Assembly: GCF_011290485.1 (NCBI RefSeq)
Contig: NZ_CP048029.1
Coordinates: 2,490,501-2,554,500, forward strand
DNA length: 64,000 nucleotides
Direction: 5' to 3'
DNA from: Caldichromatium japonicum
GTDB lineage: Bacteria; Pseudomonadota; Gammaproteobacteria; Chromatiales; Chromatiaceae
Notes under the pieces: generated by a model
Databases searched by the model: none
Seen by the model: only the letters and a program-made list of their open reading frames with translations
What the model was told of the DNA's origin: nothing
In this document: positions 9,139 to 18,592 of the stretch, piece after piece
Numbering within the stretch: the stretch's first letter is position 1
Layout: every line of letters begins with the position of its first letter
Program-made: the position numbers and the translations under genes

Positions 9139-10077
9139 ATGGACAAGAGGTTGCTTCTGCTGGTTTCAGCGTTTTCATTTGCAATTGCATATACATGGGC
9201 GCAAGATAATCCGCCTCCTTCAGCCACATCCAGTCCCGCCACGCCGCAACAGATGCCGCGGGTGGTGATGGCGCGGATCAATGACCGCGAGATCACGGTT
9301 GAAGAATTCATGCAGTTTCTTGCCAAAAACCCAACGCGTGTCCATGAGGCCACGACAGATGCCGGCAAGGCCCAGCTGCTCCGCGAACTCATCGAGATCC
9401 ATCTGTTGATGCAGGCGATGCGCGATGAAGGCCTCATCGGTTCTGATGCAGAGCCAACCAACGAGGAACTGAAAAAGGCATTCCTGAAATTTAGCCAAAA
9501 ACATTTCCCTCCGCCGCCCCCGCCCAGTGAGGAGGCCATGCGCGCCTATTACGAAGAACACCGCTCTGAGTTTGGCATCCCCGCTGCTGTTCGCTTAAGC
9601 CAGATCCAGTTCCGGGTTAAAGATCCTGATAGCCAAGAGGAAAAAGCGGCCGCCCGCAAGCGTGCTGAGGAAGCGCTGGCGCGCATCAAGGCTGGCGAGC
9701 CCTTTGCAAAGGTCGCTGCTGAATTGACTGAAAATACTCGTTACCGCGAGACAGGGGGCGATGTCGGTTTTGTCAAGCGGGAAGGCAATGCCTGGCTTGA
9801 ACAGGCACTGCGCAACCTCAAGGTCGGCGAGCATACAGGCGTACTCGAATCCCCCGTCGGCTATGACATCCTCCTGCTTACCGATGAGCGCGAAGCGGTT
9901 ATTACCCCATTCGAGGAGGTGCGCAACTCAATCGCCAGCCAAATGCAGATAGAAGAACAAAAAAAGGCGAAAGAAAAGTATGTCAAAAATCTAGCCAGGC
10001 AAGCCAAGATCGAGATCGTATTGGATGAACTCAAGGATGACTATCCGCATGGCGTCTTCCCAGAGACCGAGCGCTGA
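9139..10077 (+). CDS. Parvulin-type peptidyl-prolyl isomerase (PpiC/SurA-like)
   Basis: A 312-residue periplasmic foldase. It has a Sec signal (MDKRLLLLVSAFSFAIAYTWA), then an N-terminal SurA-like helical region beginning RINDREITVEEFMQFL. A central parvulin domain (about residues 145-250) contains VRLSQIQFRV, FAKVAAELTE, GGDVGFVKREG and PVGYDILLLT. A charged helical tail ends the protein. A run of six prolines precedes the parvulin domain. It catalyses prolyl cis/trans isomerisation during folding of exported proteins. It lies between two lipoprotein genes and a secreted-protein gene, so its clients may be these neighbours. Gap to the next gene is 20 bp with a good ribosome site, consistent with an operon. 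Confidence 0.87.
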   Translation: MDKRLLLLVSAFSFAIAYTWAQDNPPPSATSSPATPQQMPRVVMARINDREITVEEFMQFLAKNPTRVHEATTDAGKAQLLRELIEIHLLMQAMRDEGLIGSDAEPTNEELKKAFLKFSQKHFPPPPPPSEEAMRAYYEEHRSEFGIPAAVRLSQIQFRVKDPDSQEEKAAARKRAEEALARIKAGEPFAKVAAELTENTRYRETGGDVGFVKREGNAWLEQALRNLKVGEHTGVLESPVGYDILLLTDEREAVITPFEEVRNSIASQMQIEEQKKAKEKYVKNLARQAKIEIVLDELKDDYPHGVFPETER

Positions 10078-10097
10078 TCTTAAATGAGGAAAGGAAC

Positions 10098-10517
10098 ATG
10101 ATGTTTCATAAGCCTTTTTTAATTATAACGTTTTTGAGTGTGATACTATTATTTACCCAGGGTTGCGCCGATAGCCCAACTGAGGCACGGGCGCGTCTTG
10201 AGCAGCGGGTCAACGCCTATTTTACGGCACTCAAGATCAATGACCTTGCTACCGCCTATCGTATGCAATCAGGCGCGCGCGACGGTTCCTTGACCGCTGA
10301 TTTATTTCATCGCCTTATGACGCAATCAGGCGGGCGCCTCATTAACTATAAGATCGAAGACATCCAGATAGAGGGTGAATCAGCTACGATCAAGGCTGAA
10401 TTAACCTATCAATATCCACAACTCCATCAACCCTATATACGCAGCCGTTCTAGTCAATGGATCATGCTTGATGGGGACTGGTATCATAAATCTCCGACGA
10501 TTCCATCGATGAAATAA
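10098..10517 (+). CDS. Small lipoprotein, NTF2-like fold suspected
   Basis: A 139-residue product with a lipoprotein signal: MMFHKPFLIITFLSVILLF and lipobox TQGC. The mature part has helices with LEQRVNAYFTALKINDLATAYRM and later strands (YKIEDIQIEGESATIKAELTY, SSQWIMLDGDWY). This helix-then-strand order resembles small NTF2-like lipoproteins, but that is inference from pattern only. The start is supported by GAGGAAAGGAAC before the ATG. The stop lies 6 bp before the next gene, so it belongs to the same operon as the PPIase and the GNAT-containing protein. Confidence 0.65.
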   Translation: MMFHKPFLIITFLSVILLFTQGCADSPTEARARLEQRVNAYFTALKINDLATAYRMQSGARDGSLTADLFHRLMTQSGGRLINYKIEDIQIEGESATIKAELTYQYPQLHQPYIRSRSSQWIMLDGDWYHKSPTIPSMK

Positions 10518-10523
10518 GCATCT

Positions 10524-11960
10524 ATGTTGAATGACTGGGTTGAATCTCTCAAAGATCTGCCGGCGAGCACTATATTGGTGACAGGCTTTAGCGCAGAGAG
10601 ATTTGATTATAGCTTAGAACAAGCTGGTTATCTCGTCATAACTGAATTATTGACTGATGATGACAAAGCTGCGATGGAACGCGGCGCTCTTCCTTTGCCT
10701 TTATCTATTCGATGCGATCCGATGCGATCGCATAGTTCCTTGGGTGCACTCCTGTTTTTTGACTACCATTTGCATTTTTTGCCCCTGGCTTTTTTTAATC
10801 TAGCCCATGATTGTCTAGCCCCACGGGGGCTGCTGATCCTAATAATTCATCAGGATCAAGATATCCCCACGGATAAAATTAATCATCGAAAGATTGATTA
10901 TACACATGCATTGGCGGAACGCTGTGGCTTTAAAGCTGTTGATCTATCAACTCATGACATTCAAATCAACAGTGCTATTATCCTGCGCAAATCGGCTCAT
11001 CCGCCGCGCTGGCGATTAGAGCAACTCAAAGAAACAGATATCGGTGACTTCGCTAAACTATTTAAGGATGCTTTTGACAACGAGATCGATCCAGCCTTGT
11101 GGCACTGGAAATATGCTGAAGGACGCGGTCATGGGATCATCGCCCGCCGTGGCGAGCGACTTGTTGCTCATTATGGATGCACCCGCAGGCGGGCGATGTA
11201 TTTTGGTCGTCCGATCATAGCTCTACAGATGTGTGATGTCATGGTCGATCCACGTGAACGCGGGGTCATGACCAAGCAAGGCGCGATGTTTTTAACTACT
11301 GCAACCATGCTGGAACTCTATCTTGGGCTCCAACCCGCAGACCTGCCATTCGGTTTCCCTAATGGGCGCCATGAACGTCTTGGTGAAAAGCTTGGCTTAT
11401 ATGCTGAGGTTGGAAGAATCGCAGAACTCCGTTGGTCTGCCCTAAGAGATCATCCCCGTTTGTATACCCGCATCCGTCATCTCGAGCGGGATCACGCTGC
11501 TAACCAGAAACTCGTGGCTAAACTGTGGCAGGCGATGAGCCGAGATCTACATGAGGCAATTGTAGTTATCCGCGATTGGGATTACCTGGTTTACCGTTAT
11601 CTCGATCATCCTGTGCACCGCTATGAGGTCATGATTGTCAGCTCTAGGTTCACGGGAACCCCTCTAGGGCTTATTATTTTACGCCGATTGGATGACAGTG
11701 TTGAGCTTGTAGATCTCATCGCCCCTTTAAATCACATTCACATACTCGTCGATCAAGCGCGGCGTTTGACAGGACGCTGGAGGTCCAGCTCACTATTTTG
11801 CTGGATTAGTCAGCAATACATCCGACATTTTGCGACCCCAGATGTGTTGGTTAAAGACCCAGATATCAGTATCCCGACTAATATATGGGTTGATGGGCCT
11901 CCTGTTGAACAGATCAAAAATCGTTGGTGGCTGATGTCAGGAGATACAGATTTCCATTAA
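10524..11960 (+). CDS. Two-domain protein: Rossmann-like N-terminus + GNAT acyltransferase
   Basis: A 478-residue protein. Residues ~1-160 look like a degenerate class I methyltransferase or Rossmann domain (LGALLFFDYHLHFLPLAFFNLAHDCLAPRGLLILI, like the post-motif segment of such enzymes), but the glycine-rich SAM loop is missing. From ~165 a GNAT domain follows: RLEQLKETDIGDFAKLFKDAF, the LWHWKYAEG segment seen in GNAT proteins of glycan loci, and VMVDPRERG with a following helix as the acyl-CoA site. It may acylate an amino sugar. An internal tandem 10-bp repeat near 10709 encodes part of RCDPMRS. It ends 23 bp from the convergent TPR/GT41 gene. Function of the N-terminal half is unknown. 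Confidence 0.65.
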   Translation: MLNDWVESLKDLPASTILVTGFSAERFDYSLEQAGYLVITELLTDDDKAAMERGALPLPLSIRCDPMRSHSSLGALLFFDYHLHFLPLAFFNLAHDCLAPRGLLILIIHQDQDIPTDKINHRKIDYTHALAERCGFKAVDLSTHDIQINSAIILRKSAHPPRWRLEQLKETDIGDFAKLFKDAFDNEIDPALWHWKYAEGRGHGIIARRGERLVAHYGCTRRRAMYFGRPIIALQMCDVMVDPRERGVMTKQGAMFLTTATMLELYLGLQPADLPFGFPNGRHERLGEKLGLYAEVGRIAELRWSALRDHPRLYTRIRHLERDHAANQKLVAKLWQAMSRDLHEAIVVIRDWDYLVYRYLDHPVHRYEVMIVSSRFTGTPLGLIILRRLDDSVELVDLIAPLNHIHILVDQARRLTGRWRSSSLFCWISQQYIRHFATPDVLVKDPDISIPTNIWVDGPPVEQIKNRWWLMSGDTDFH

Positions 11961-11983
11961 TGTTTAGATCTTGCCTTTATAAA

Positions 11984-14356
11984 TTATTTTGGCGCTATTA
12001 ACCTAGGAGGGTGACCACATTGGTATATTTCCCACATCCGCTGATAAAGAAACTCTAGATTACGTGTAAACCGCTCGGTATCGAAATAGGCGGATCTATG
12101 CTGTCCTGCTCTCAATCGCTCGCGAAGCTGTATCAGTTCATCAGGATGCGTGGCGAGAAAACGCGCTTGCGCCTCATAGGCGTCTAGATCCTGAACGATC
12201 AATTCTGACATACCGGCAGCGGTTAATAGACTGGCAGCAACCCGTCCTGGAAAGGTCTCACCCAGACAGGTAAGAATAGGGATGCCCGCCCTCAACGCAT
12301 CCGAAGCCGTTGTGTGCGCATTGTATGGTAGGGTATCCAAGCAAAGATCTGCCAAAGTCAAGCGTGCTAAGTGTTTTTCATGCGAGACCTTAGACGCAAA
12401 GATTAGACGTTCCGGAGCTATTCCTCGCAAACGGGCCTCATGGCATAGGTTATGCTTAACGGATTCCCTTTCAGCGAACAACCACAATACAGAACCTTCT
12501 ATGTCTTTAAGTAGATTGCACCAACGGTCAAAGATATCCGGTGTGATCTTATAGGGGTTATTGAAACTGCAAAAAACAAACCCCTCTTCTGGTAACCCTG
12601 CATCCGCACGTGTTGGAGTCATGAGTTTTACAGGTACATCATCTACGGGCGCATAGGCATGAGGCATATAAGCCAGCCTTTCATCATAGTACGAGGCATG
12701 ATCTTCTGGGACAGTGATAGAATCGACTATAATATAATCAATAAAGGATGCCCCCATAGAGCCTGGGTAACCTAGCCAATTCACTTGGATTGGACACGGG
12801 CGAAGTGCCAATATTTCAGTACGCGCGTTCCTAGTATAACCTTTCAAATCGACAAGGATGTCGATACCATCAGCACGAATGCGCGAAGCTGCATCAAAAT
12901 GACTTAGTGACCCTATTTCTACAAAGCGATCAAATGCCGAAAGCAAACGCCGGCGCATTGCTGAATCATCGTTAGGCCCCCAAGAGTAAGCGAAAATCTC
13001 GAACCGCTTGCGGTCATGTCTCTCAAATACTCCAGCGGTAAGGTAGGCCGTGGCATGCTCATGAAAATCGCATGACAGATAACCGATGCGTATTCTTGAT
13101 ACAGAGATATCTTTTATTACACGTTGCGGCAGTTTTGCTGATTGCTTGACCCAAGGCTGAAAACGCTTGGCGAAAGCGCGAGCAACCTTTAGCAGATCAG
13201 CGGAATTTAGACCCGGTATCGATAGTGCAACGAATGGAGAAATGATGGCACGGTCAGTATTTTTTATTCTTTCTACAAGCGTCTTGATACGCTCGTCCCA
13301 ATGCTGCCAATTACATAAATGTCTTTGATTGACGATCAATTGCCCAAGAATTTCTGGTGGCTTATCACCAAAAAGCGCCAAGCTTTGTTCCAAGACCGCG
13401 AGCGCCTGATCGCGGTTGCGTATTTCCGCAAGCCAAATAGCTTGAGTTAAATAATGTTGTGGACGATTGGCACCTGCACGGATCGCTTCAGAAAGCAAAT
13501 CGATAGCTGTTTTTTGATCACCTTGGCGTGCGCGTAATAATGCCAGTGCAACCAAGACATCTCCCTTGGGCAGGCGTGTCTCTTTAATAAGCGGTTCAAT
13601 CAATTCAGCAGCTTTGGCAAGGCCATGCTCATCGATCCATAATAACCCAAGCGAGAGCCGGGCTCGCGGATGCTGTGGATATTTATGCAACACAGCTTCA
13701 TATTCCAGGCGTGCCTTGTCAGGCTGACCGCGCAATCGCATCATATCTCCAAGATAAACCCGAAGCTCCGGCGTCTCAGGATGATGATTGAGCAGATTGC
13801 GATAGACTTCCTCTGCCTCTTGATAAGCCTCTTTTTCACACAGAACTAATCCGAGATTGACTCCTGCCTCGAAAAATGCCGGCTGCAATGCCAATGCCTT
13901 GCGATAGGCTAGTATCGCCTCATCCAATCTGCCAAGTGCACTCAAACAACGACCATAATTGTAATGAGCAACCGGCATTTGCGGCACCAATGCGATCGCG
14001 CGGCGATAAAACCCCTCCGCCTCGTTGATCCTCCCCAACCCCATGAGTAGATTGGCAAGATTGATGTGGTTTGCCGGCTGATTCGGCGCTAGCTCCACAC
14101 AGCGACGCCATAGCCGTTCCGCTTCATCCAGCCTGCCTGTTTGGGCTGCCATCATCCCCAGCGCTTGTAATGCTTGTAGATCATTGGGGGTGCGCTGCAA
14201 AATGGCCTGAATCTGATGCTCCGCCTCTTGTTGTTGACCCTTTTTGAAAAGCGCGAGCGCTTGCGTAACAGTATTCACATGTGGGCTGATAGCCGATTTG
14301 CTAACAATGCGATGACTTAGACCGGCTGGCGGTTGAGGAGGTCTGCGGCTTTTCAT
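11984..14356 (-). CDS. TPR + GT41 (O-GlcNAc-transferase/SPINDLY-like) protein
   Basis: A 790-residue protein. Residues ~30-300 hold about eight TPR repeats (for example ALQALGMMAAQTGRLDEAE and HINLANLLMGLGRINEAEG). From ~400 onward is a GT41 catalytic region: RIRIGYLSCDFHEHATAYL, IDILVDLKGYTRNAR, IQVNWLGYPGSMG, FCSFNNPYKITPDIFDRW, DTLPYNAHTTASDALRAGIP and a conserved TCLGETFPGRVAASLL. Bacterial members transfer sugars to Ser/Thr of proteins such as flagellin or adhesins; the donor here is unknown. It is divergent from the PIG-L deacetylase (23 bp between starts) and convergent with the GNAT protein. The neighbourhood suggests modification of an exported protein or glycan. Confidence 0.88.
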   Translation of the reverse strand: MKSRRPPQPPAGLSHRIVSKSAISPHVNTVTQALALFKKGQQQEAEHQIQAILQRTPNDLQALQALGMMAAQTGRLDEAERLWRRCVELAPNQPANHINLANLLMGLGRINEAEGFYRRAIALVPQMPVAHYNYGRCLSALGRLDEAILAYRKALALQPAFFEAGVNLGLVLCEKEAYQEAEEVYRNLLNHHPETPELRVYLGDMMRLRGQPDKARLEYEAVLHKYPQHPRARLSLGLLWIDEHGLAKAAELIEPLIKETRLPKGDVLVALALLRARQGDQKTAIDLLSEAIRAGANRPQHYLTQAIWLAEIRNRDQALAVLEQSLALFGDKPPEILGQLIVNQRHLCNWQHWDERIKTLVERIKNTDRAIISPFVALSIPGLNSADLLKVARAFAKRFQPWVKQSAKLPQRVIKDISVSRIRIGYLSCDFHEHATAYLTAGVFERHDRKRFEIFAYSWGPNDDSAMRRRLLSAFDRFVEIGSLSHFDAASRIRADGIDILVDLKGYTRNARTEILALRPCPIQVNWLGYPGSMGASFIDYIIVDSITVPEDHASYYDERLAYMPHAYAPVDDVPVKLMTPTRADAGLPEEGFVFCSFNNPYKITPDIFDRWCNLLKDIEGSVLWLFAERESVKHNLCHEARLRGIAPERLIFASKVSHEKHLARLTLADLCLDTLPYNAHTTASDALRAGIPILTCLGETFPGRVAASLLTAAGMSELIVQDLDAYEAQARFLATHPDELIQLRERLRAGQHRSAYFDTERFTRNLEFLYQRMWEIYQCGHPPRLIAPK

Positions 14357-14379
14357 GCATTAACCGACGGATCGCAGAT

Positions 14380-15309
14380 ATGAGCATCTTAGAACATCAA
14401 TTCATCCCCTACCGCGTTGAATATCGCCTCGGGCGCGGTCGGGTTCTGGTGTTTGCCCCACACCCAGACGACGAGGTCCTGGGTTGCGGCGGGGCTATTA
14501 TGCGTCATGTTGCAGGTCAAGACCCAGTGCGGGTGATCCTCTGTACTGACGGTGCCCTTGGGCTGCCCCCAGATCACCCCCCACCCATCGAGACCCGCCG
14601 GCAGGAGTCGCGCGCTGCAGCCCAGGTCTTGGGATACGGCGAGCCGATCTTTTGGGACTGGCCGGATCGAGGATTGATCTATGGCGAGCCCCTGATCGCC
14701 CAGATCCAAGAGGCGATCGCCGACTGGCCGGCAGATCTGGTCTATGCGCCATCCTGCTGGGAGGTCCATCCGGACCATCTGAACCTGGCGCTCGCCTGCG
14801 CCGAGGCGATCAGACGCTGTGAACGCCCCATCCAACTCGTCTTTTATGAGGTAGGGGTCCCCCTGTGGCCGAACCTTTTGCTGGATATCACGGATCTTAG
14901 CGCGCGCAAAAAACAGGCCCTGGAGTGTTTTGCAAGCCAGATGCTCCAACAAGACTATAGCCGCCAGATCGCCGGGCTCAATGCCTTTCGCAGCTATACG
15001 CTCGGACCCGAGGTCAAGGCCGCTGAGGGATACCGGGTCTTAAGCCGCGAGGCGCTCAATGCTCCGCCGTGGGATCGGCTGCGCCTCGACAGCGAAGAGG
15101 GGCTGAAAGACCTCGCCGAGTCCCTGCGCCTCCCCTGCCCGCCCGCCGAGGGCGCAGCGTCGTCTGTGCCACAACTCGCCTTGCGGTTGGAGGTGCAACG
15201 GCTTGAACGCGAGCTTGCCGCCATCCGCGGCTCGACCTCTTGGCGTTTGACCGCGCCACTGCGCTGGCTCAAGCGGGCCCTCAGCAACCGCTCCCGGATG
15301 GGCCGCTGA
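14380..15309 (+). CDS. PIG-L (LmbE-type) zinc deacetylase with C-terminal coiled coil
   Basis: A 309-residue protein. The zinc motif FAPHPDDEVLGCGG lies near residue 27 and the second His motif as EVHPDHLNLA near residue 130, together with CTDGALG, as in PIG-L N-acetyl-hexosamine deacetylases. The last ~55 residues form a helix with LRLEVQRLERELAAIRGSTSW and then RLTAPLRWLKRAL. This SWRLTAPLR tail is a signature found at the ends of many glycosyltransferases in bacterial polysaccharide loci. It likely removes acetyl from an amino-sugar intermediate in the cytoplasm. With the nearby GNAT and GT41 genes, it points to synthesis of an N-acyl sugar. Confidence 0.88.
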   Translation: MSILEHQFIPYRVEYRLGRGRVLVFAPHPDDEVLGCGGAIMRHVAGQDPVRVILCTDGALGLPPDHPPPIETRRQESRAAAQVLGYGEPIFWDWPDRGLIYGEPLIAQIQEAIADWPADLVYAPSCWEVHPDHLNLALACAEAIRRCERPIQLVFYEVGVPLWPNLLLDITDLSARKKQALECFASQMLQQDYSRQIAGLNAFRSYTLGPEVKAAEGYRVLSREALNAPPWDRLRLDSEEGLKDLAESLRLPCPPAEGAASSVPQLALRLEVQRLERELAAIRGSTSWRLTAPLRWLKRALSNRSRMGR

Positions 15310-15385
15310 CTGCATGCCCCTTGAGTGGCGCTCCCTGTCCTCCCTGCCTGAGCCAATCCCCCCGCCCAAAGAATCGCTGATTGAT

Positions 15386-15456
15386 GGGTCATCCTCGCAA
15401 AGGCCGGTATCCAGTTGGTTGAAGGGACTGGATTGCGGCTTGCGCCGAAATGACCC
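15386..15456. repeat. Imperfect inverted repeat, GTCATTCCGG-type family
   Basis: Two ~29-bp arms in inverted orientation (15386-15414 and 15428-15456), beginning GGGTCAT and ending near the centre in ATCCAG. The same consensus (TCATTCCGGCG..GCCGGAATCCAG) recurs in variant form near 28842-28898 and 41266-41291. It ends nine bases before the stop of the convergent membrane-protein gene. Confidence 0.65.
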
Positions 15457-15464
15457 CGGCAGAA

Positions 15465-16484
15465 TCAATTGCGCGCTGTACCCGGAAAGATGTCGCGATA
15501 GGCGGTATAGACAACGATGGTCAAGACCGGCACCACGATCAGCCAGCCCAGGAACAAGGGCAAAGCGCCGACGAACAGCAAAACAAAGGCGATCAGGCCA
15601 TAGAGCAGGAAGGGCAGAATGTTCCTGAGACAGCCCAGGAAACTGAGCTTTAAGGACTCGATGACACCGACCCCGTCCAGGACGACGAGTACAGGGGCAA
15701 AATATGTGGCCATGATCATAGGGATCGCAAACAACAGGGCCACTAAAACGGGCAGGGCCGTCATGGTGGAGACCTGGGATTCGATCTGCTCGGGGGTGGA
15801 CATGGCATCGGGCGACATCAGGCCCGAGCCGCCTAACATGAGCATCATGAGCGCGACGAGCACTAGGGCAAGGAGCAGGGCGAGGAGCAGATAGACCACA
15901 CCCAACAGCGCCAATGGCCCGGTTCGGGTCGAGAAGCCGGCAAACAGGTGCTCGATCTTGAACCCATCGCCCTGCTCTTGGGCGCGGGCGCCGAGCATCA
16001 GCCCGCCGGTCAGGATGGTGCTGATGGGGGTGCTCGCGATCCAGCCGATCCATGGGATCAGGCCGACCAGCATGATGATCGCCATGAATAAGACGATGGC
16101 GATGATCCAAGAGAGCGGCGCCCCCTTAAAAAGCACCCAGGCATCCGCAATCCAGCCCCAGCCGCGTCCGGTAGGAAGCGCCTGGGGTACGAGCCCGCCG
16201 GCATCAACCGTCAGGGAGGGGCCTTTATTGAGAGACAGGCCCTGCGCCTCCAAGGGCGGATCGACGAGGATCTCCAGACCTACAGCGATCAGAGCATCGC
16301 GATAACGCTGGGCCTGGGCGGCATCGAGACCCTGTTTGATCACCCGACCGGCGCCGTTGATGACGAGCTCGCGCGCCTCGTCCTCGGTCATGTGAAAGGT
16401 GCGCGCCAATTCGGTCACGACCGCCTGTTGGCTGTGGCCCGGCATGAGCTGGCCTGAATAGGTAATGCGATAGAGTGAGCTCAT
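15465..16484 (-). CDS. BPSS1780-type integral membrane protein
   Basis: A 339-residue protein. The soluble N-terminus (~1-105) begins YRITYSGQLMPGHSQQAVV and resembles a short sensory or binding domain. It is followed by about six membrane segments with GRGWGWIADAWVLFKGAPLSWI at the entry and LSFLGCLRNILPFLLYGLIAF near the C-terminus, both typical of the BPSS1780 (DUF2189-like) membrane family. No function is established for the family. It is the first of a minus-strand run that continues with SEC-C/TPR, OsmC and others. The ATG at 16484 has no strong ribosome site. Confidence 0.7.
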   Translation of the reverse strand: MSSLYRITYSGQLMPGHSQQAVVTELARTFHMTEDEARELVINGAGRVIKQGLDAAQAQRYRDALIAVGLEILVDPPLEAQGLSLNKGPSLTVDAGGLVPQALPTGRGWGWIADAWVLFKGAPLSWIIAIVLFMAIIMLVGLIPWIGWIASTPISTILTGGLMLGARAQEQGDGFKIEHLFAGFSTRTGPLALLGVVYLLLALLLALVLVALMMLMLGGSGLMSPDAMSTPEQIESQVSTMTALPVLVALLFAIPMIMATYFAPVLVVLDGVGVIESLKLSFLGCLRNILPFLLYGLIAFVLLFVGALPLFLGWLIVVPVLTIVVYTAYRDIFPGTARN

Positions 16485-16504
16485 CTGAATCGATCCTTGC
16501 AGAC

Positions 16505-18451
16505 TTAGTGGAGACCAGCTTGGTTCAGGCAGTGTTTCAACCAGTCTAGCACGCCGGGCTCAGCGACCCAAACATCGCGCATGGCCTCGCGATACAACCA
16601 GGCCTGGTCATCGTCGCCAAAGGTCACATCGTGCGGATTCAGTTGTGGGCGCCTGACCCGGCGGCGCATCAAATAGGCTGGGACGCGCGGCAAACGGCGG
16701 ATAGCAACCCTGAGCACCCGACGCGCCCGCTCTTTGCGTCCTAGGCGGTAGAGCGCCAGCACCTCCCCATAGGCCAGATCGGCCAGCCGATCATTGGGGA
16801 AACGGCTTGCCAGCTCCAGTGCCCGCTCATCCTCACCGGCGCGTAGATAGAGGTTCATAAGTTCGGCGCGGGCGCCCTGATGATCCTGAGGATTGAGACT
16901 CAGCAGGGTTTCCAAGGTCAAGACGGCCTCGGCGGTGTGACCTAGTTGGACTTGGGCCAGGTAGCGCCTGAACAATAGGCGCAAGACCGGGCGGTTGGCG
17001 GCAAGCGACCACGGGAGGCGGCAATCGGCATCAAGGGGTGCAGCATGCTCGATGATCGCCCAGGCGCGTTCAAGCAAAGGCAAAAGCAAGGCATGCACGA
17101 TCCAGGGGAGGCTGCTGTCAGGGTGCCCATACAGGGCCGTCGCCAGATCGTCGAGCACTTCCAGGCTATCCGCCAGCTCAGGATGGTCGAGCAGATGGCC
17201 CAGCCAGCCGGTATCGGACCAGGCAGTCAGCGCCTCCTCAAGCGCCAGATGGGTCGAATCGGGCTTGCCGAGCGGGTAAAGGCTGCACCACTGCCGCTGC
17301 GCTTGCAGGATATCCGGCGGCGGCCTGAGTTCAGAGGCAGATTCGAGCTCAGGGGCCGAATCCTGACCCTGCAATCCGGCGAAGCGGTCGGGCTGGGTGC
17401 ACCCCGGCGCTGCACGCATTGCCTGCCGGCGTTTGCGCGGCCGGTAATCGGGCAGCGGGCGGGTCATCGCCACCGCGATCCAGTCATGGAGATCCAGCAA
17501 GGCCGGGTCCAAGGACACGGCTTGGCTATCGAGCATGGCCGCTTGCGGATCAGCAACCGCAGCCTCCAAAAAGGACTTGAGCTCCTCGACATCGAGCCCC
17601 AAGCGCCGGATGCGGTGCAACCAGAAACGGGCGCGCTCGCGGGCGGCCAGATCACGGCCTTGGGCGGTCAAGAGCGCAATCTCGAACAGGGCAATGCTGG
17701 GATTGCCAGGATCGCACCGCAAGGCAGCGGTCAGGGCATCATGGGCGCGATCGTATTGGGCGGCATCAAGGTGCATGAGGCCTAGGCGCTGCCAGGCCGT
17801 GGACTGAAGAGCGCGCTGGCCTTCGGCGCAGATCCGTTGCAAGAGCGCGAGCTTTTTACGCCAGTGTTCGAGCCGGTCGTAGGCATCGCACAACAGCTCC
17901 AGCACCAGTGCATAGCGCCCATCGAGCTGTTCCAGGGGGCCAACGAAGACCGGTTCGAGGAGTGCAACAGCCCGTCCAGGTCGGTCTTCATCCAGCCAGC
18001 GTTCAGCGACCCGCGCCAGCAGCGGCTCGGGGATAGCGCCTTGATCGAGCGCCGCGCGCAGGGTCCCATCGGGAAGCCGTTCTATTAAGATCTCCCAGAT
18101 CAGTTCGGTGGACAGGGGCGGCAAGGCGTCCAGATCGCCACAGCAAGCACCATAGACCAGCCCCGAACCGCATGGACAGGGCTCATCTGCCTCTGGGCGC
18201 TCGATCGGGCAAGGGCAAAAGCCATTGGTAGGCAAGGGGGTTGCATTCCAGATCAGGGTGGCGAGCAGACGACCCAACCGTTCACCCTCTTGTGGCTCAA
18301 AGCCAAACTCGGATAGACCCAGCAGGGTGGGGACCCGGCTGCCTGCCCAAATGAGATAGCTAGTTGGATCTGGGTTAGCCAGGATCTGGTCGATCGACTC
18401 CAGGATGACCCGTTCAAAGCGCTCGGCAGCAGTGGCATCATGCTGGACCAT
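16505..18451 (-). CDS. SEC-C motif and TPR-repeat protein
   Basis: A 648-residue protein from the ATG at 18451, preferred over the longer frame start at 18502 because GGAGA lies 5 bp upstream and the extra residues look like shadow sequence. A SEC-C zinc-binding motif, PCPCGSGLVYGACCGD, is found near residue 100, preceded by another Cys cluster (FCPCPIE). The middle and C-terminal parts contain TPR-like pairs (QRLGLMHLDAAQYDRAHDAL, LMNLYLRAGEDERALELAS). SEC-C motifs bind zinc and often mediate protein contacts (as in SecA), while TPRs scaffold. The catalytic role, if any, is not visible. Probably a cytoplasmic adaptor. Confidence 0.75.
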   Translation of the reverse strand: MVQHDATAAERFERVILESIDQILANPDPTSYLIWAGSRVPTLLGLSEFGFEPQEGERLGRLLATLIWNATPLPTNGFCPCPIERPEADEPCPCGSGLVYGACCGDLDALPPLSTELIWEILIERLPDGTLRAALDQGAIPEPLLARVAERWLDEDRPGRAVALLEPVFVGPLEQLDGRYALVLELLCDAYDRLEHWRKKLALLQRICAEGQRALQSTAWQRLGLMHLDAAQYDRAHDALTAALRCDPGNPSIALFEIALLTAQGRDLAARERARFWLHRIRRLGLDVEELKSFLEAAVADPQAAMLDSQAVSLDPALLDLHDWIAVAMTRPLPDYRPRKRRQAMRAAPGCTQPDRFAGLQGQDSAPELESASELRPPPDILQAQRQWCSLYPLGKPDSTHLALEEALTAWSDTGWLGHLLDHPELADSLEVLDDLATALYGHPDSSLPWIVHALLLPLLERAWAIIEHAAPLDADCRLPWSLAANRPVLRLLFRRYLAQVQLGHTAEAVLTLETLLSLNPQDHQGARAELMNLYLRAGEDERALELASRFPNDRLADLAYGEVLALYRLGRKERARRVLRVAIRRLPRVPAYLMRRRVRRPQLNPHDVTFGDDDQAWLYREAMRDVWVAEPGVLDWLKHCLNQAGLH

Positions 18452-18592
18452 GGCCGTCTCCAAAAAACATCGCGGGCAAGGCGGCCCGACTCGGCTGGAC
18501 AAGACTGGCTGAGGGATTCGGCCACAGCCTCGGGCCCGACCGCCCGGTCATCGCGAAGGACCATGCGACCTGCGCAACAGGCTGGCCTTCGC

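Noticed and set aside
15040..16110. Long minus-strand frame over the PIG-L end and the BPSS1780-type gene
   Set aside because: Out of frame with the membrane protein and antisense to the deacetylase end; composition looks random.
17045..17785. Plus-strand frame opposite the SEC-C/TPR gene
   Set aside because: Antisense to a gene with a clear zinc motif and TPRs; no start context.
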